Below the pieces are notes generated by a model. It searched no databases and was not told where the DNA came from. It worked only from the letters and a program-made list of their open reading frames with translations. From Pseudomonadota bacterium (GTDB taxonomy: Bacteria; Pseudomonadota; Alphaproteobacteria; Rhodospirillales; Magnetospirillaceae): DNA of 64,000 nt. Made by a program: the position numbers and the translations under genes. The stretch lies in contig JAJYTF010000011.1 in assembly GCA_021793155.1 (NCBI GenBank), positions 62,001-126,000 of the forward strand, written 5' to 3'. Shown here piece by piece: positions 25,646-35,851 of this stretch; position 1 is the stretch's first letter, and every line of letters starts with the position of its first letter.

Positions 25646-27076
25646 TCAATCGCCGGCCAGCGCGTCGGCGTCGCCCGGAGGCTGGTTGTGGCGGGCCGAC
25701 ACATAGGCGGTGAATTGCTCGGCCGGCATGGGCGCCCCGAAATGATAGCCCTGCGCCTCGTCGCAACGGTGGGCCCGCAGATAGGGCAGCAGACGCTCGT
25801 GTTCGACACCTTCGGCAATGGTCCGCAAACCGAGGCCGGCCGCCATCTGGATGATGGCGCGCACGATGGCCGCATCATTGGCGTCGGTGTCGAGGCCGCG
25901 GATGAAAGACTGGTCGATCTTCACCTTGTCGACGGCGAACCGCTTGAGATAGGCCAGGCTCGAATAGCCCGTGCCGAAATCATCGATGGATAGCCGCACG
26001 CCCAACCCCTTCAGCCGCTGCACGGTCTGGAGCACCGCCTCGGCGTCGCTGATCAGGATGGATTCGGTCAGTTCCAGCTCCAGATAGTGAGGCTCCAACC
26101 CAGAGTCCGCCAGGGCGGCGGCGACCGTCTGTTCCAGGTTTCCCCGGCGAAACTGGATCGCCGAGAGATTAACCGCGATCACCAACTCGGGCAGGCCCAT
26201 TCGCCGCCAGGCCGCAGCTTCCCGACAGGCCTCGCGCAACACCCATTCACCGATCGGGACAATCAGCCCGCTTTCCTCAGCCACCGGAATGAACCGGCCG
26301 GGGGGGATCAGGCCCCTTTCCGGGTGGTTCCACCGTACCAGCGCCTCGGCGCCGATCACCGCCCCACTGCCCAGGTCGATTTGCGGTTGGTAATGCAGAA
26401 GGAACTCACCCCGACCCAGGGCCGAGCGCATGTCCCCCAGCATATGCAGCCGTTCCCCAGCATCGACGTTCATCTGGGAATTGAAGAACCGGCAGGCGTT
26501 GCGCCCGGCCTGCTTGGCCGAATACATGGCGGCGTCCGCTTTCTTCAGCAGCGTGTAGAACCCATCCCCGTCGTCGGGATAGACGGCGGCGCCGATGGAT
26601 ACGGAGGTGATCAGCGGGCCACCGTTGATGGTGAAGACCTCGGCCAGTTTTCGCTGGATCTTGTCGACGATGCGGGTCACCGCCGCTGCCCCCGGAACGT
26701 CGGGCAAGATCAGAATGAACTCGTCGCCACCCTGGCGGGCGATCGTATCCGTTTCCCGTACGCAGTCCTTCAGCCGGGCGGCCACCGCCCGCAGCAATTC
26801 GTCGCCCGCCGAGTGTCCGAGGGAATTGTTGACCACTTTGAAATTATCGAGGTCCACCACCAGCAACGCCACCTGATGGTGTTCACGCTCGGCATAGGCC
26901 GCGGCCAGTTTGAAGCGGTCCTTGGCCAACAGCAGGTTGGGCTGACCGGTCAGCGTGTCGTGGTGGGCAAGGAAATACAGTTGCTCCTCGGCCTTCCGGC
27001 GATCGGTGACGTCGCGCACGAAGACCAGCGAGCCGTCCCTTCCGTCGAAGCGGAACGGCACTGTCGAGATTTCCAC
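25646..27076 (-). CDS. GGDEF-EAL half of a frameshifted c-di-GMP enzyme
   Basis: 476 residues in one frame: end of a PAS domain, then GGDEF (active RQGGDEF with inhibitory-site RETD five residues before it), then EAL (AEALVRWNH, ELELTESIL, IDDFGTGYSSLAYLKRF, KIDQSFIRGL). Both cyclase and phosphodiesterase motifs are intact. The apparent GTG start at 27076 is not a real start. The protein continues upstream in another frame (SSAERLLCADGSFRDVEI) into the sensor half. A one-base loss near 27136 in a GC-rich run explains the break. It could be a true mutation or a sequence error. Confidence 0.85.
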   Translation of the reverse strand: MEISTVPFRFDGRDGSLVFVRDVTDRRKAEEQLYFLAHHDTLTGQPNLLLAKDRFKLAAAYAEREHHQVALLVVDLDNFKVVNNSLGHSAGDELLRAVAARLKDCVRETDTIARQGGDEFILILPDVPGAAAVTRIVDKIQRKLAEVFTINGGPLITSVSIGAAVYPDDGDGFYTLLKKADAAMYSAKQAGRNACRFFNSQMNVDAGERLHMLGDMRSALGRGEFLLHYQPQIDLGSGAVIGAEALVRWNHPERGLIPPGRFIPVAEESGLIVPIGEWVLREACREAAAWRRMGLPELVIAVNLSAIQFRRGNLEQTVAAALADSGLEPHYLELELTESILISDAEAVLQTVQRLKGLGVRLSIDDFGTGYSSLAYLKRFAVDKVKIDQSFIRGLDTDANDAAIVRAIIQMAAGLGLRTIAEGVEHERLLPYLRAHRCDEAQGYHFGAPMPAEQFTAYVSARHNQPPGDADALAGD

Positions 27077-28467
27077 GTCGCGAAAGCTGCCGTCGGCACA
27101 TAGCAGACGCTCGGCCGATGACGACGCGGCCTGGGCCGCGCAGTGGTCACCTCACCATCGATGGGCGCATGCTCGCCGCTCAACCGCTCGCTCACCGGCT
27201 TGCCCAACAACTGCTCCGCCGGGATGCCGCCGAAAAGCTCCAATGCCGCGGCGTTCACGAAGGCGAAGCATCCGTCGGTCTGTACGAAAATGGCATCGGG
27301 AGCGCCATCCACCAACATGCGGAAACGTTGTTCGCTCTCCAGCAAGGCGGCTTCGTAGCGTTGCCGGTCCTCGATCAGCAGGTTGAAACTGCCGATCAGG
27401 CGGCCGACCTCGTCATCGCGAGCGACCGGGACGGTTGCCAGCGGTGCCCGGCCGTCCATCATCCGGAGCAACGCCCCGGTGGCCTCTTCGAGCGGAGCGA
27501 AACTGCGCCGAACCATGCGATCAATGGCGACGATCGCCACCAGGGTAAGAATGACGGCGATGACGACGACATAGTTGCGCATTACCGACAGGGGCCTGAA
27601 CGCGACCGCGGTGGGGACCGAGGCCTCGACCAGCCATCCGGCCAGGGGCACCCGCGCCCCGGATATCAAGCGCGCAGCCCCGTCGGCGCCGACGGCGGTG
27701 GCAGATCCTTCGAACCCCTGGGAAAACCGGTCGTAAAGCTGATCCATCCCGCCAGCCGGCAGCGGCGCGAGCACGCGCGCCGTATCGGTGGCCGCGACCA
27801 CCACATTGTCGCGGAGGGACAGGACATTCAGCTCGCCGTACCCGGTCAGCGAACGGTCGGAAATCAGGCCAAGAAAATTGGGGGCCGAAAGGTCGATGAC
27901 GCCCCCCATGACGGCGCGCAGACGGCCGGCCGCATCGAACACCGGAACGCTGATCACCAGGAGCGGCCGCCGCGACATGGCGCCACGGATTGGTTTGTCG
28001 ATGTACGGCTTTTGCGTGGCGACCGCTTGGCGGAAATAGTCCCGGTCACCGAAGCTCGCACCCGCCCGCCCGTCCAGAACCGGATAGTCGGCAACGACCT
28101 TACCATCCAGGCCGATCACCATGACGCCGCCCGAAAACATTGCCGATGTGACCCGCAAATGGCCCAGATAGCTTTGCAGGGCGAGCGGATCGTCCAGTGC
28201 AGAAGGCGGAATATCGGCCGCAGCCCTGCCGAGCGCCTCCACCCGCTCGCTCAATTTATTGCCGAGTTCAGCCGCAAGGTATTTCGTCGAAGCGAACCGT
28301 TGTTCCGCAAGATCCCGCTCAAATTGATTCTTGACGATCGTCAACGAGAAGAAAACCAACAGCCAGACAAAAGCGACAACGAACCCAACGGTCAAAAAAA
28401 TGATCTTGTCCTTCAGACATCCGGTACATGAGACGCGAATATCGGGAAGGCGGAACATCAATCGCAT
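26950..28467 (-). CDS. dCACHE-HAMP-PAS sensor half of the same frameshifted gene
   Basis: N-terminal part of the c-di-GMP enzyme. A transmembrane helix (IIFLTVGFVVAFVWLLVFFSL) is followed by a dCACHE-type periplasmic sensor (FGDRDYFRQA, RPLLVISVPVFDAAGRLRAVMGGVIDLS), a second helix (YVVVIAVILTLVAIVAI), HAMP, and a PAS domain up to SERLSGEHAPIDGEVTTA. Beyond about 27136 the residues in this frame (RPRPRRHRPSVC...) are not PAS-like, while another frame continues the domain. The start is ambiguous: TTG 28473 or ATG 28467, both weak. The ligand may be a small organic molecule, as for other dCACHE domains. Confidence 0.8.
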   Translation of the reverse strand: MRLMFRLPDIRVSCTGCLKDKIIFLTVGFVVAFVWLLVFFSLTIVKNQFERDLAEQRFASTKYLAAELGNKLSERVEALGRAAADIPPSALDDPLALQSYLGHLRVTSAMFSGGVMVIGLDGKVVADYPVLDGRAGASFGDRDYFRQAVATQKPYIDKPIRGAMSRRPLLVISVPVFDAAGRLRAVMGGVIDLSAPNFLGLISDRSLTGYGELNVLSLRDNVVVAATDTARVLAPLPAGGMDQLYDRFSQGFEGSATAVGADGAARLISGARVPLAGWLVEASVPTAVAFRPLSVMRNYVVVIAVILTLVAIVAIDRMVRRSFAPLEEATGALLRMMDGRAPLATVPVARDDEVGRLIGSFNLLIEDRQRYEAALLESEQRFRMLVDGAPDAIFVQTDGCFAFVNAAALELFGGIPAEQLLGKPVSERLSGEHAPIDGEVTTARPRPRRHRPSVCYVPTAAFATWKSRQCRSASTEGTARWSSCATSPIAGRPRSNCISLPTTTR

Positions 28468-28589
28468 ATCCAACTGGCAAGGGGAAATCTACTGTCGGTT
28501 GACCGTCGATACACCAAGACGGGTGTTTTCTTTGCTAATAACAAATTTTCCGGCACGCGTCACGCGAATGATATTACTGTTTTAACAAA

Positions 28590-29615
28590 TTAGAGGCCGC
28601 ATGTCCGCCCGTCACCATGCGCACGTCGATATTCCCCCGGGTTAGCTCCTGTCCATTTCTTGAACGCACGGTGGAATGCGCTGGCTTCGGCGAATCCCAG
28701 TTCGCCGGCAATGGCCATGATGCTCTTGCCGGAATCGCTCAGCAGATTGATGGCCATGTCGCGGCGCAGGTTGTCCTTGATCACCTGATAGGAATGCCCC
28801 TCGGCCTCCAGCCGGCGGCGCAGCGTCGACACCGACGCGCCGAGTTCATCGGCGAACTGATCGAAATTGGGCCATTCGGAGGGCGGCATGTCGTGTAACT
28901 GGTGACGGATGCGGCTGGCCAGGCTGTGGCTGTCCTTGTACTGCACCAGCAGGTTCTGCGGCGCCAACCGCAGGAACTCCTGCAGTGCCTGCTCGGTCCG
29001 CACCACCGGAAGGCCCGCGACCTTGCGGTCGAACGTAATGCGGGTGTGGTCCTGACTGAAACGCAGATCCGAGCAGAAAAGCACCGGATATTCGACGCCG
29101 TGCGGCGGTTCGGGATATCGGAAGCCGGCGACCAGGATGGGGATGCGCCTGTTAACCAACCAGCAGATCAGACGATGGACGAAGATGAGCAGGTTCTCCT
29201 GGGCGAACATCCGCGCCGGCCGGTCAGGAAAGCGTTCGTGCAGGACCAGGTGAAAGTACCGCCCGTCGCCCTCGACACCGCCCCACAGGTCGTCGAGCAA
29301 CAGTGCGAAAAAGTCGAGGGCCCGCTGCAATGCCTGCGCCATGGTCCTGCAATGGACCACGGCGTGACACAGCATGGCGAAGCTGCCCAGTTTCATGCGC
29401 CGGGAGTCCTGGCCAAAGAACTCGTCGTCCAGGGTCTGGGCGATCAGCCGCAGCAGCGCCGTATAGACGGCGGCCGATACCCGGGCGTTGGGCAACGACA
29501 GCAGGCTGGGCGAGATGCCGCTTTGTTCCAGAAGCGTGTCGGCATCGATGTCGCGTCGACGAACGCCCTCCAGCACGGCATCGACGAAGCATATGGAAAT
29601 GGTTCCCTTTTCCAT
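28590..29615 (-). CDS. AraC-family transcription regulator
   Basis: 341 residues. The N-terminal ~200 residues match the Arabinose_bd-type sensor (PF12625) found in regulators such as OruR; the C-terminus has two helix-turn-helix motifs (NFDQFADELGASVSTLRRRLEAEGHSYQ and SIMAIAGELGFAEASAFHRAFKKWTGANPGEYRR). The start is ATG 29615 (MEKGTISICF); a long open frame upstream is antisense to the next gene. It diverges from the SDR/thiolase/acyl-CoA dehydrogenase operon across 187 bases and probably regulates it in response to an acyl compound. Confidence 0.9.
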   Translation of the reverse strand: MEKGTISICFVDAVLEGVRRRDIDADTLLEQSGISPSLLSLPNARVSAAVYTALLRLIAQTLDDEFFGQDSRRMKLGSFAMLCHAVVHCRTMAQALQRALDFFALLLDDLWGGVEGDGRYFHLVLHERFPDRPARMFAQENLLIFVHRLICWLVNRRIPILVAGFRYPEPPHGVEYPVLFCSDLRFSQDHTRITFDRKVAGLPVVRTEQALQEFLRLAPQNLLVQYKDSHSLASRIRHQLHDMPPSEWPNFDQFADELGASVSTLRRRLEAEGHSYQVIKDNLRRDMAINLLSDSGKSIMAIAGELGFAEASAFHRAFKKWTGANPGEYRRAHGDGRTCGL

Positions 29616-29707
29616 GAAGTCGCCTGGTCGAGCACCGTCAAAGCTGTCCGACTGAAGAGTACCGGATGTTGCAAATTGTGTCAGGCACTTTGAGCGCTCG
29701 CGGCATC

Positions 29708-29727
29708 GACCGGCCGCCGGGCCGGTC
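29708..29727. promoter_or_regulatory. 7-bp inverted repeat in the AraC/SDR divergent promoter region
   Basis: GACCGGC (29708-29714) and GCCGGTC (29721-29727) are perfect complements around six bases, between the AraC gene and the SDR gene. A TAAGAT -10-like sequence follows near 29741. It is a candidate operator or hairpin; no binding evidence. Confidence 0.35.
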
Positions 29728-29802
29728 GGTAGGCTCTTGTAAGATAAAGCCCCGTCGCACCCTGTGGGAGAGAGGGCGGGCAGGTCGAGGGAGCGCTCGG
29801 AA

Positions 29803-30570
29803 ATGCAGATCAGAGACAGCGTGTTCATCGTCACGGGCGGCGCCTCGGGGCTGGGCGCCGCCACCGCCCGCATGCTGGCCGAGGCCGGCGGCAAGGTGGT
29901 CGTCGCCGACCTCAACGAGGCGGCCGGACAGGCCCTGGCCACCGAATTGGGAGCCGGCGCGCTGTTCCACCGGACCGACGTCACCGACGAGGCCAGCGCC
30001 GCCGCCGCGGTCGACACGGCGTCGGGCCGCTTCGGCGGGCTGCACGGACTGGTCAACTGCGCCGGCATCGCACCAGGCGAGAAGGTGGTGGGCCGCGAGG
30101 GCCCGCATTCGCTCGAAGTCTTCACCCGCGCCGTGATGGTCAATCTGGTTGGCAGCTTCAACATGCTGCGGCTGGCCGCCGCAGCCATCGCGAAAGGCAA
30201 GCCCAACGACCAGGGTGAACGCGGGACGATCGTCAACACCGCCTCCATCGCCGCCTTCGACGGCCAGATCGGCCAAGCCGCCTATTCCGCGTCGAAAGGC
30301 GGAATCGTCGGCATGACCCTGCCCGTCGCCCGCGAACTGGCCCGCTCCGGCATTCGCGTGATGACAATCGCGCCCGGCATCTTCGAAACTCCCATGCTGA
30401 TGGGCCTGCCCAAGGAGGTCCAGGAATCGCTAGGGGCGACGGTGCCGTTCCCGGCCCGTTTGGGCAAGCCGGCGGAGTATGCCGCGCTGGTTCGCCATAT
30501 CATCGAGAACCCCATGCTGAACGGCGAAGTGATCCGTCTGGACGGCGCCCTCCGCATGGCTGCGAAATAA
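29803..30570 (+). CDS. 3-hydroxyacyl-CoA dehydrogenase, type II (SDR, HSD10-like)
   Basis: 255-residue short-chain dehydrogenase like human HSD17B10, which oxidises 3-hydroxyacyl-CoA including 2-methyl-3-hydroxybutyryl-CoA of isoleucine breakdown. It shows the NAD motif [24 protein letters not shown], catalytic S...YSASKGG, and the HSD10-type insertion [17 protein letters not shown] and ending [15 protein letters not shown]. The start ATG 29803 follows GGGAG. It is first of a run with thiolase and acyl-CoA dehydrogenase 22 bases or less apart. Confidence 0.9.
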   Translation: MQIRDSVFIVTGGASGLGAATARMLAEAGGKVVVADLNEAAGQALATELGAGALFHRTDVTDEASAAAAVDTASGRFGGLHGLVNCAGIAPGEKVVGREGPHSLEVFTRAVMVNLVGSFNMLRLAAAAIAKGKPNDQGERGTIVNTASIAAFDGQIGQAAYSASKGGIVGMTLPVARELARSGIRVMTIAPGIFETPMLMGLPKEVQESLGATVPFPARLGKPAEYAALVRHIIENPMLNGEVIRLDGALRMAAK

Positions 30571-30592
30571 CCAAATGGCCGGGAGCAACAGC

Positions 30593-31780
30593 ATGACAAT
30601 CGAGGATCCCATCGTCATCGTCGGCGCTGCCCGCACCCCGATGGGGGGCATGCAGGGCGATCTCAAGGATGTGCCGGCCTCCCGGCTGGGAGCGGCGGCC
30701 ATCGCCGCCGCGGTTCAGCGGTCGGGCGTCGTCGCCACCCAGGTCGAAGAAGTCATCATGGGCTGCGTGCTGCCGGCCGGCCAGGGTCAGGCGCCGGCCC
30801 GCCAGGCGTCGCTGGGCGCCGGCCTGCCGCTGGCCGCCGGCTGTACCACGGTGAACAAGATGTGCGGATCGGGCATGAAGGCGGCGATGCTGGGCCACGA
30901 CCTGATCCTGGCGGGCAGCGCCGAGATCGTGGTGGCCGGCGGCATGGAGAGTATGACCAACGCCCCCTATCTGCTGGACAAGGCGCGTGGTGGCTACCGC
31001 ATGGGCCACGGCCGGGTCCTCGACCACATGTTCCTCGACGGCCTGGAAGATGCCTACGACAAAGGCCGGTTGATGGGAACCTATGCGGAAGAATGCGCCC
31101 AGGCCTACCAGTTCACCCGCGAGCAGCAGGATGACTGGGCCATCACCTCGCTGACCAGGGCGCAGAAGGCCATTTCCGACGGCAGCTTCGCCGGCGAAAT
31201 CGTGCCGGTGACCGTCAAGGCCGGCAAGGCCGAGCGCCTGGTCGAAACCGACGAGCAGCCACCCAAGGCCAATCTGGACAAGGTGCGCGCCCTGAAGCCG
31301 GCCTTTCGCGATGGAGGCACGGTCACAGCGGCCAATTCCAGTTCGATTTCCGACGGCGCGGCGGCGCTGGTGCTGATGCGCCGCTCCCAGGCCGAAAAAC
31401 ACGGCCGCAAGCCGCTGGCGATAATCCGCGGGCACGCCACCTATGCCGACAAGCCGGGCCTATTTCCCACCGCCCCGATCGGCGCCATGCGCAAGCTGTT
31501 CGAGCGGACCGGCTGGAGCAAGGACCAGGTGGACCTGTTCGAGGTCAACGAAGCCTTCGCCGTCGTGGCCATGGCGGCGATCCGCGATCTCGGTCTACCC
31601 GAGGACAAGGTGAACGTCCATGGCGGCGCCTGCGCGCTCGGCCATCCGATTGGCGCATCGGGGGCCCGCATCGTCGTCACCCTGCTGGCCGCGCTTGAGA
31701 AATACGGCCTGAAGCGCGGCTTCGCCTCGTTGTGCATCGGCGGCGGCGAAGCCACCGCGATGGCGGTAGAACTTCTGTGA
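30593..31780 (+). CDS. Acetyl-CoA C-acyltransferase (thiolase)
   Basis: 395-residue thiolase catalysing CoA-dependent cleavage of 3-ketoacyl-CoA. It has the catalytic Cys in [10 protein letters not shown], His in NEAFAVVA region and [16 protein letters not shown], and the second Cys in SLCIGGGEA. The start ATG 30593 has GGGAG 7 bases upstream. Its stop overlaps the GTG start of the acyl-CoA dehydrogenase (GTGA), indicating coupled expression. In this setting it probably performs the last step of branched or short-chain acyl-CoA oxidation. Confidence 0.92.
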   Translation: MTIEDPIVIVGAARTPMGGMQGDLKDVPASRLGAAAIAAAVQRSGVVATQVEEVIMGCVLPAGQGQAPARQASLGAGLPLAAGCTTVNKMCGSGMKAAMLGHDLILAGSAEIVVAGGMESMTNAPYLLDKARGGYRMGHGRVLDHMFLDGLEDAYDKGRLMGTYAEECAQAYQFTREQQDDWAITSLTRAQKAISDGSFAGEIVPVTVKAGKAERLVETDEQPPKANLDKVRALKPAFRDGGTVTAANSSSISDGAAALVLMRRSQAEKHGRKPLAIIRGHATYADKPGLFPTAPIGAMRKLFERTGWSKDQVDLFEVNEAFAVVAMAAIRDLGLPEDKVNVHGGACALGHPIGASGARIVVTLLAALEKYGLKRGFASLCIGGGEATAMAVELL

Positions 31781-32904
31781 TCCCGACTGAGGAACAGACT
31801 CTCATCCGCGACACTGCGCGGCAGTTCGCCAAGGAGCGGCTGGCCCCCTTCTCGGCCCAGTGGGACCGCGAGACCAGCTTTCCCCGCCAGGCCATCCGCG
31901 AGATGGGTGAACTGGGCTTTCTCGGCATGCTGCTGCCCGAGGAATTTGGCGGCTCGGCCACCGGGCATATGGCCTATGTCATGGCGATGGAAGAGATTGC
32001 CGCCGCCGACGGCGCCTGCTCCACCATCATGAGCGTGCACAACTCGGTCGCCTGCATGCCCATCTACCGGTTCGGCAGCGAGGCGCAGAGGAACCGCTTC
32101 CTGCCGCTCATGGCGCGAGGTGACTGGCTGGGCGCATTTGCTCTGACCGAGCCGCAGGCCGGGTCCGACGCGTCCGCACTGAAGGTCCGCGCGGTGCGCG
32201 ACGGCGATCATTATGTCCTGAGCGGCACCAAGCAGTTCGTCACCTCGGGCAAGAACGCCCAGGTGCTGGTCACTTTCGCCGTCACCGACCCCGCAGCCGA
32301 CAAGAAAGGCATCACCGCCTTCATTGTCCCCACCGACACCCCCGGCTATACGGTGGCCCGCGTCGAAGAGAAGATGGGACAGCATGCCTCGGACACCTGC
32401 CAGATCGTCTTCGACGATATGCGCCTTCCGGCCGAGCTGCTCCTGGGCGCCGAGGGCGACGGCTACAAGGTGGCGCTGTCCAACCTGGAAGGCGGGCGTA
32501 TCGGAATCGCAGCCCAATGCGTCGGCATGGCCCGCGCCGCATTCGAAACGGCTCGCGATTACGCGCGGGAGCGGGTCAGCTTCGGCAAGCCGATCATCGA
32601 ACACCAGGCCATCGCATTCAAGCTGGCCGATATGGCGACGCAGATTTCCGCCGCCCGGCATATGGTGCACCACGCCGCCGAACTGCGTGATGCCGGCCTG
32701 CCCTGCCTGACCGAAGCCTCGATGGCCAAACTGTTCGCCTCGGAAATGGCCGAACGGGTCTGCTCCGCCGCCATCCAGGTGCTGGGCGGCTACGGTTATC
32801 TGGCCGACTACCCGGTGGAGCGGATCTACCGTAACGTCCGCATCACCCAGATCTACGAAGGCGCCAGCGAAATTCAGCGGATGCTGATCGCCAGGAACCT
32901 TTGA
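31777..32904 (+). CDS. Short/branched-chain acyl-CoA dehydrogenase
   Basis: 375-residue FAD enzyme starting at GTG 31777, overlapping the thiolase stop. It shows the ACAD signatures [36 protein letters not shown] and the catalytic Glu in [16 protein letters not shown]. Substrate could be 2-methylbutyryl-CoA or isobutyryl-CoA, given the HSD10-like SDR and thiolase upstream and IcmF nearby; this is inference from context. Electron acceptor would be ETF. Confidence 0.9.
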   Translation: MIPTEEQTLIRDTARQFAKERLAPFSAQWDRETSFPRQAIREMGELGFLGMLLPEEFGGSATGHMAYVMAMEEIAAADGACSTIMSVHNSVACMPIYRFGSEAQRNRFLPLMARGDWLGAFALTEPQAGSDASALKVRAVRDGDHYVLSGTKQFVTSGKNAQVLVTFAVTDPAADKKGITAFIVPTDTPGYTVARVEEKMGQHASDTCQIVFDDMRLPAELLLGAEGDGYKVALSNLEGGRIGIAAQCVGMARAAFETARDYARERVSFGKPIIEHQAIAFKLADMATQISAARHMVHHAAELRDAGLPCLTEASMAKLFASEMAERVCSAAIQVLGGYGYLADYPVERIYRNVRITQIYEGASEIQRMLIARNL

Positions 32905-32962
32905 CCGACGAGACCCCTCGCTCGCGCCCGGGATGGCAGCGCCTCCCGGGATCCCGAGTGAA
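32903..32962. repeat. Palindromic intergenic sequence
   Basis: The segment GACCGACGAGACCCCTCGCT begins just at the acyl-CoA dehydrogenase stop. It contains CCCTCGC...GGCGAGGG arms and an inner CCCGGGA/TCCCGGG pair. Its first 24 bases match 22-23 positions of 52769-52792 downstream of thiSG, so this is probably a dispersed repeat family. Confidence 0.45.
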
Positions 32963-32993
32963 GGCGAGGGTTCTCCTGACGATGGGGAAATTC

Positions 32994-34127
32994 ATGGGAC
33001 CGCTGGCCGGGATCAAGGTCATCGAATTTGCCGGTCTTGGACCGGCGCCGTTCTGCGGGATGATGCTGGCCGACATGGGGGCCGAGGTGTTGCGCATCGA
33101 CCGCAAGGGCGGCGGGCCCGACCTGTTGGGCCAAAGGCACGACGTCCTGGCCCGGGGAAGGCGCTCGGTCGGGCTCGACCTCAAACAGCCGCCGGGCGTG
33201 GAAACGGCCCTGCGCCTGATCGACAGCGCCGACGTGCTGCTGGAAGGCTTCCGCCCCGGGGTGATGGAACGCCTGGGCCTGGGCCCCGAGGTCTGCCGAC
33301 GGCGCAATCCGCGCCTGGTCTATGCCCGCATGACCGGCTGGGGCCAGGACGGCCCGCTGGCCAAGGCGGCCGGCCATGACATCAACTACATCGCGCTGTC
33401 AGGCGCCCTTTCGGCCATCGGTCGGCCAGGCGGTGCGCCGGTGCCGCCGCTCAATCTGGTGGGCGATTTCGGCGGCGGCGGCATGCTGATGGCCTTCGGC
33501 ATCGCCTGCGCCCTGCTGGAGGCCGGGCGCTCCGGCCAAGGGCAGGTGGTGGATGCCGCCATGGCCGACGGCGCCGCCCTGTTGACCTCGATGATCTACA
33601 GCCTGAGAGGCAACGGCCTGTGGCCGGGCGGCCGCGGCGAAAACCTGCTGGACGGTGGCGCGCCGCACTACGGCACCTATGAATGTGCCGACGGCAAATG
33701 GGTGGCGATCGGCCCGCTGGAGCCGCAGTTCTATGCCCTGTTCCTGGAAAAATGCGGCATCGACGATCCGGATTTTGCCGATCCCGCCGACCGCTCGCAC
33801 TGGCCCAGGCTGCGGGCCAAGCTGGAAACCTTGTTCAAGTCCCGCCCCCGAGCCGAATGGTGCACCCTGCTCGAGGGTTCAGACGCCTGCTTCGCCCCGG
33901 TACTCGACTTCGACGAAGCGCCGGCCCACCCGCACAACCGGGCCCGCGGCAGCTTCTTCACCCAGGGCGGCATCGTCCAGCCGGCCCCGGCCCCCCACTT
34001 CGACCGCACTCCGGCCAGCCCGGGCGGCCAGCCCCCCGCCCCCGGCGAGCATACCGAGGCAGCCTTGGCCGACTGGGGCTTCTCCCCTGGCGAAATTGCC
34101 GGACTGAGGGCTGCTACGGTAATTTGA
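32994..34127 (+). CDS. CaiB/BaiF CoA-transferase family, alpha-methylacyl-CoA racemase-like
   Basis: 377 residues resembling alpha-methylacyl-CoA racemase (AMACR): [63 protein letters not shown] (with the His/Asp pair region) and [28 protein letters not shown] interconverts 2R and 2S methyl-branched acyl-CoAs so that only the S form enters beta-oxidation. The start ATG 32994 (MGPLAG) has GGGGAAA upstream; an in-frame ATG 32982 also exists. It sits 89 bases after the dehydrogenase gene, fitting branched-chain catabolism. Confidence 0.88.
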   Translation: MGPLAGIKVIEFAGLGPAPFCGMMLADMGAEVLRIDRKGGGPDLLGQRHDVLARGRRSVGLDLKQPPGVETALRLIDSADVLLEGFRPGVMERLGLGPEVCRRRNPRLVYARMTGWGQDGPLAKAAGHDINYIALSGALSAIGRPGGAPVPPLNLVGDFGGGGMLMAFGIACALLEAGRSGQGQVVDAAMADGAALLTSMIYSLRGNGLWPGGRGENLLDGGAPHYGTYECADGKWVAIGPLEPQFYALFLEKCGIDDPDFADPADRSHWPRLRAKLETLFKSRPRAEWCTLLEGSDACFAPVLDFDEAPAHPHNRARGSFFTQGGIVQPAPAPHFDRTPASPGGQPPAPGEHTEAALADWGFSPGEIAGLRAATVI

Positions 34128-34152
34128 TGGACATCGAACCGGGCAGGAACGG

Positions 34153-34782
34153 ATGAAGCTATACGATTTTCCCAAGGCGCCAAGCCCGCGCCGGGTACGC
34201 ATCTTCGCCGCGGAGAAGGGACTTGCCCTGACGACGGTGGAGGTCAACCTGCGTCAGGGCGAACAGTTCTCCCAATCGTACCGATCGATCAATCCCCAAT
34301 GTGTCGTGCCCTTCCTCGTCCTCGACGACGGTACCGGCATCGGCGAAGTGGTGGCGATCTGCAGGTATCTTGAGGAAATCGCGCCCTCGCCGCCGCTTCT
34401 GGGGACGGATCCGACCAGCAAGGCGCTGGTCGCCATGTGGGATCACCGCATGGAAGTCGAGGGGTTTGCCGCGGTCGCCGAAGTGCTCCGCAATTCCGCA
34501 CCGACCTTCCGCGGGCGCGCGCTGACCGGGCCTCTGGCAAGCGACCAGATCCCCCCGCTGGCCGATCGCGGCCGGGCCCGGGTCGCCGCCTTCTTCGACA
34601 TGCTTGACCGCCGGCTGGCCGAAAGCTCCTTCGTCGCCGGCCCGAGCTTCAGCATGGCCGACATCACCGCCCTGGTCAGTGTCGACTTCGCCGACAGGGT
34701 CAAGATCCCCGCGCCCGAGGGGCATATCCACCTCAAGCGCTGGCATGAGAACGTTTCCCTGCGGCCAAGCGCCACGGCCTGA
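34153..34782 (+). CDS. Glutathione S-transferase
   Basis: 209 residues with a thioredoxin-like N-terminal domain (MKLYDFPKAPSPRRVRIFAAEKGLALTTVEVNL, VVPFLVLDDGTGIGEVVAICRYLEE) and an all-helical C-terminal domain (SFVAGPSFSMADITALVSVDFA). The Ser in KAPSPRR may be the glutathione-activating residue. AGGAACGG lies right before the ATG. The substrate is unknown; it is 25 bases after the CoA-transferase-family gene and likely in the same transcript. Confidence 0.88.
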   Translation: MKLYDFPKAPSPRRVRIFAAEKGLALTTVEVNLRQGEQFSQSYRSINPQCVVPFLVLDDGTGIGEVVAICRYLEEIAPSPPLLGTDPTSKALVAMWDHRMEVEGFAAVAEVLRNSAPTFRGRALTGPLASDQIPPLADRGRARVAAFFDMLDRRLAESSFVAGPSFSMADITALVSVDFADRVKIPAPEGHIHLKRWHENVSLRPSATA

Positions 34783-34893
34783 TACCTGGTCTCGACAAGC
34801 GAAACGCATCGCCCGAATGGTCTGCAGATAGCCCAGGCTGGCGAAGCGACAACATCGAACACCCCCCCGTGCTGCCCCCAGCAGCCAAGACCA

Positions 34894-35547
34894 TCATCGG
34901 CCGGCGGCATCATTTTGCCGTCGCGCCTGCAAGGCACGCACGATCCGGCGGTCGGGAACCAGCCACATCAGCGCCACCAGCACATAGAGCGCCTGGGAAA
35001 GCCGCGTGTCGACGAAGGCCAGGAGGACGGCGCCGGCGTAGAACAGCGGCGACAACTTGCCCTTGAGGTCGCGTCCCACGGCCGCGGCCAGCAAGGATTT
35101 CCTGCCCTGGTCGGCAATGATGCTGCGCTGCAGGAGCCAGTAGGCGATGGCCGCCATCAGCAATATGATTCCATAGAGGGCGGTGGGTGTCGCGGCGAAA
35201 TGGTTTTCGCCCATCCAGCCGGTGACGAACGGGATCAGCGACAGCCAGAACAACAAATGCAGATTGGCCCACAGGATCGCTCCGGTGACCCGTTCGGTGG
35301 CATGCAGCATGTGGTGATGGTTGTTCCAGTAAATGGCCAGGTAGACGAAGCTCAACACATAGCTGAGAAAGACGGGCAGCACCGGCAACAACGCGGTCGG
35401 CTCGGCGTCCTGCGGTACTTTCAGGTCCAGCACCATGATGGTGATGAGGATGGCCAGCACGCCATCGCTGAACGCCTCGAGCCGGCCGCGCCCCACCTCA
35501 CCCCCGCGTTTCAGCGCCCGGACGGCCGGCACTGGGGTGGCCGGCAT
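34894..35547 (-). CDS. TMEM175-type potassium channel (DUF1211)
   Basis: 217-residue membrane protein with the bacterial TMEM175 signature [23 protein letters not shown] in its first helix, whose FSDG motif forms part of the selectivity filter region. Further helices include [37 protein letters not shown] and [16 protein letters not shown], six in total as expected. It is probably a tetrameric potassium leak channel of the inner membrane. It lies on the strand opposite its neighbours, between GST and icmF. No strong ribosome site precedes ATG 35547. Confidence 0.85.
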   Translation of the reverse strand: MPATPVPAVRALKRGGEVGRGRLEAFSDGVLAILITIMVLDLKVPQDAEPTALLPVLPVFLSYVLSFVYLAIYWNNHHHMLHATERVTGAILWANLHLLFWLSLIPFVTGWMGENHFAATPTALYGIILLMAAIAYWLLQRSIIADQGRKSLLAAAVGRDLKGKLSPLFYAGAVLLAFVDTRLSQALYVLVALMWLVPDRRIVRALQARRQNDAAGR

Positions 35548-35851
35548 TCAGCAGCCGCGCCGCCCCGGTGGGCGAGATCGGCTGCCACCGGGCAGGTGCT
35601 CTCCGGAAAGGGCGTCAAGAGCGGATCGAGCCACGGTTCCGGATCACCGGCTTCCATGGCCGACCAACGCGGCCAGGCGGGGATTGTTCCCGTTCCCCCC
35701 GGCTCGTCCGCGCGGCGACGATCGTCAGAAGGCGCAAAACCCTGTGGCGGAATCTGTCACCGGCTTTGACCGGTCAGGACATAGACCCTTGTGTCGCCAA
35801 GGATTTATCTTGCGGGAAATGACCAACAAGAATCAAATCAGGGAGCGCTCG
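35548..35851. other. Region upstream of icmF without a supported gene
   Basis: About 300 bases between the TMEM175 gene and icmF. The icmF frame is open through this stretch, but its codons do not resemble the protein family. TTGACC occurs near 35766 and TTATCT near 35807, without clear promoter spacing. No riboswitch or repeat recognised. Confidence 0.5.

Noticed and set aside
35548-35851. Cobalamin riboswitch for icmF (also considered for nrdJ)
   Set aside because: No B12-box-like sequence is recognisable in either leader.
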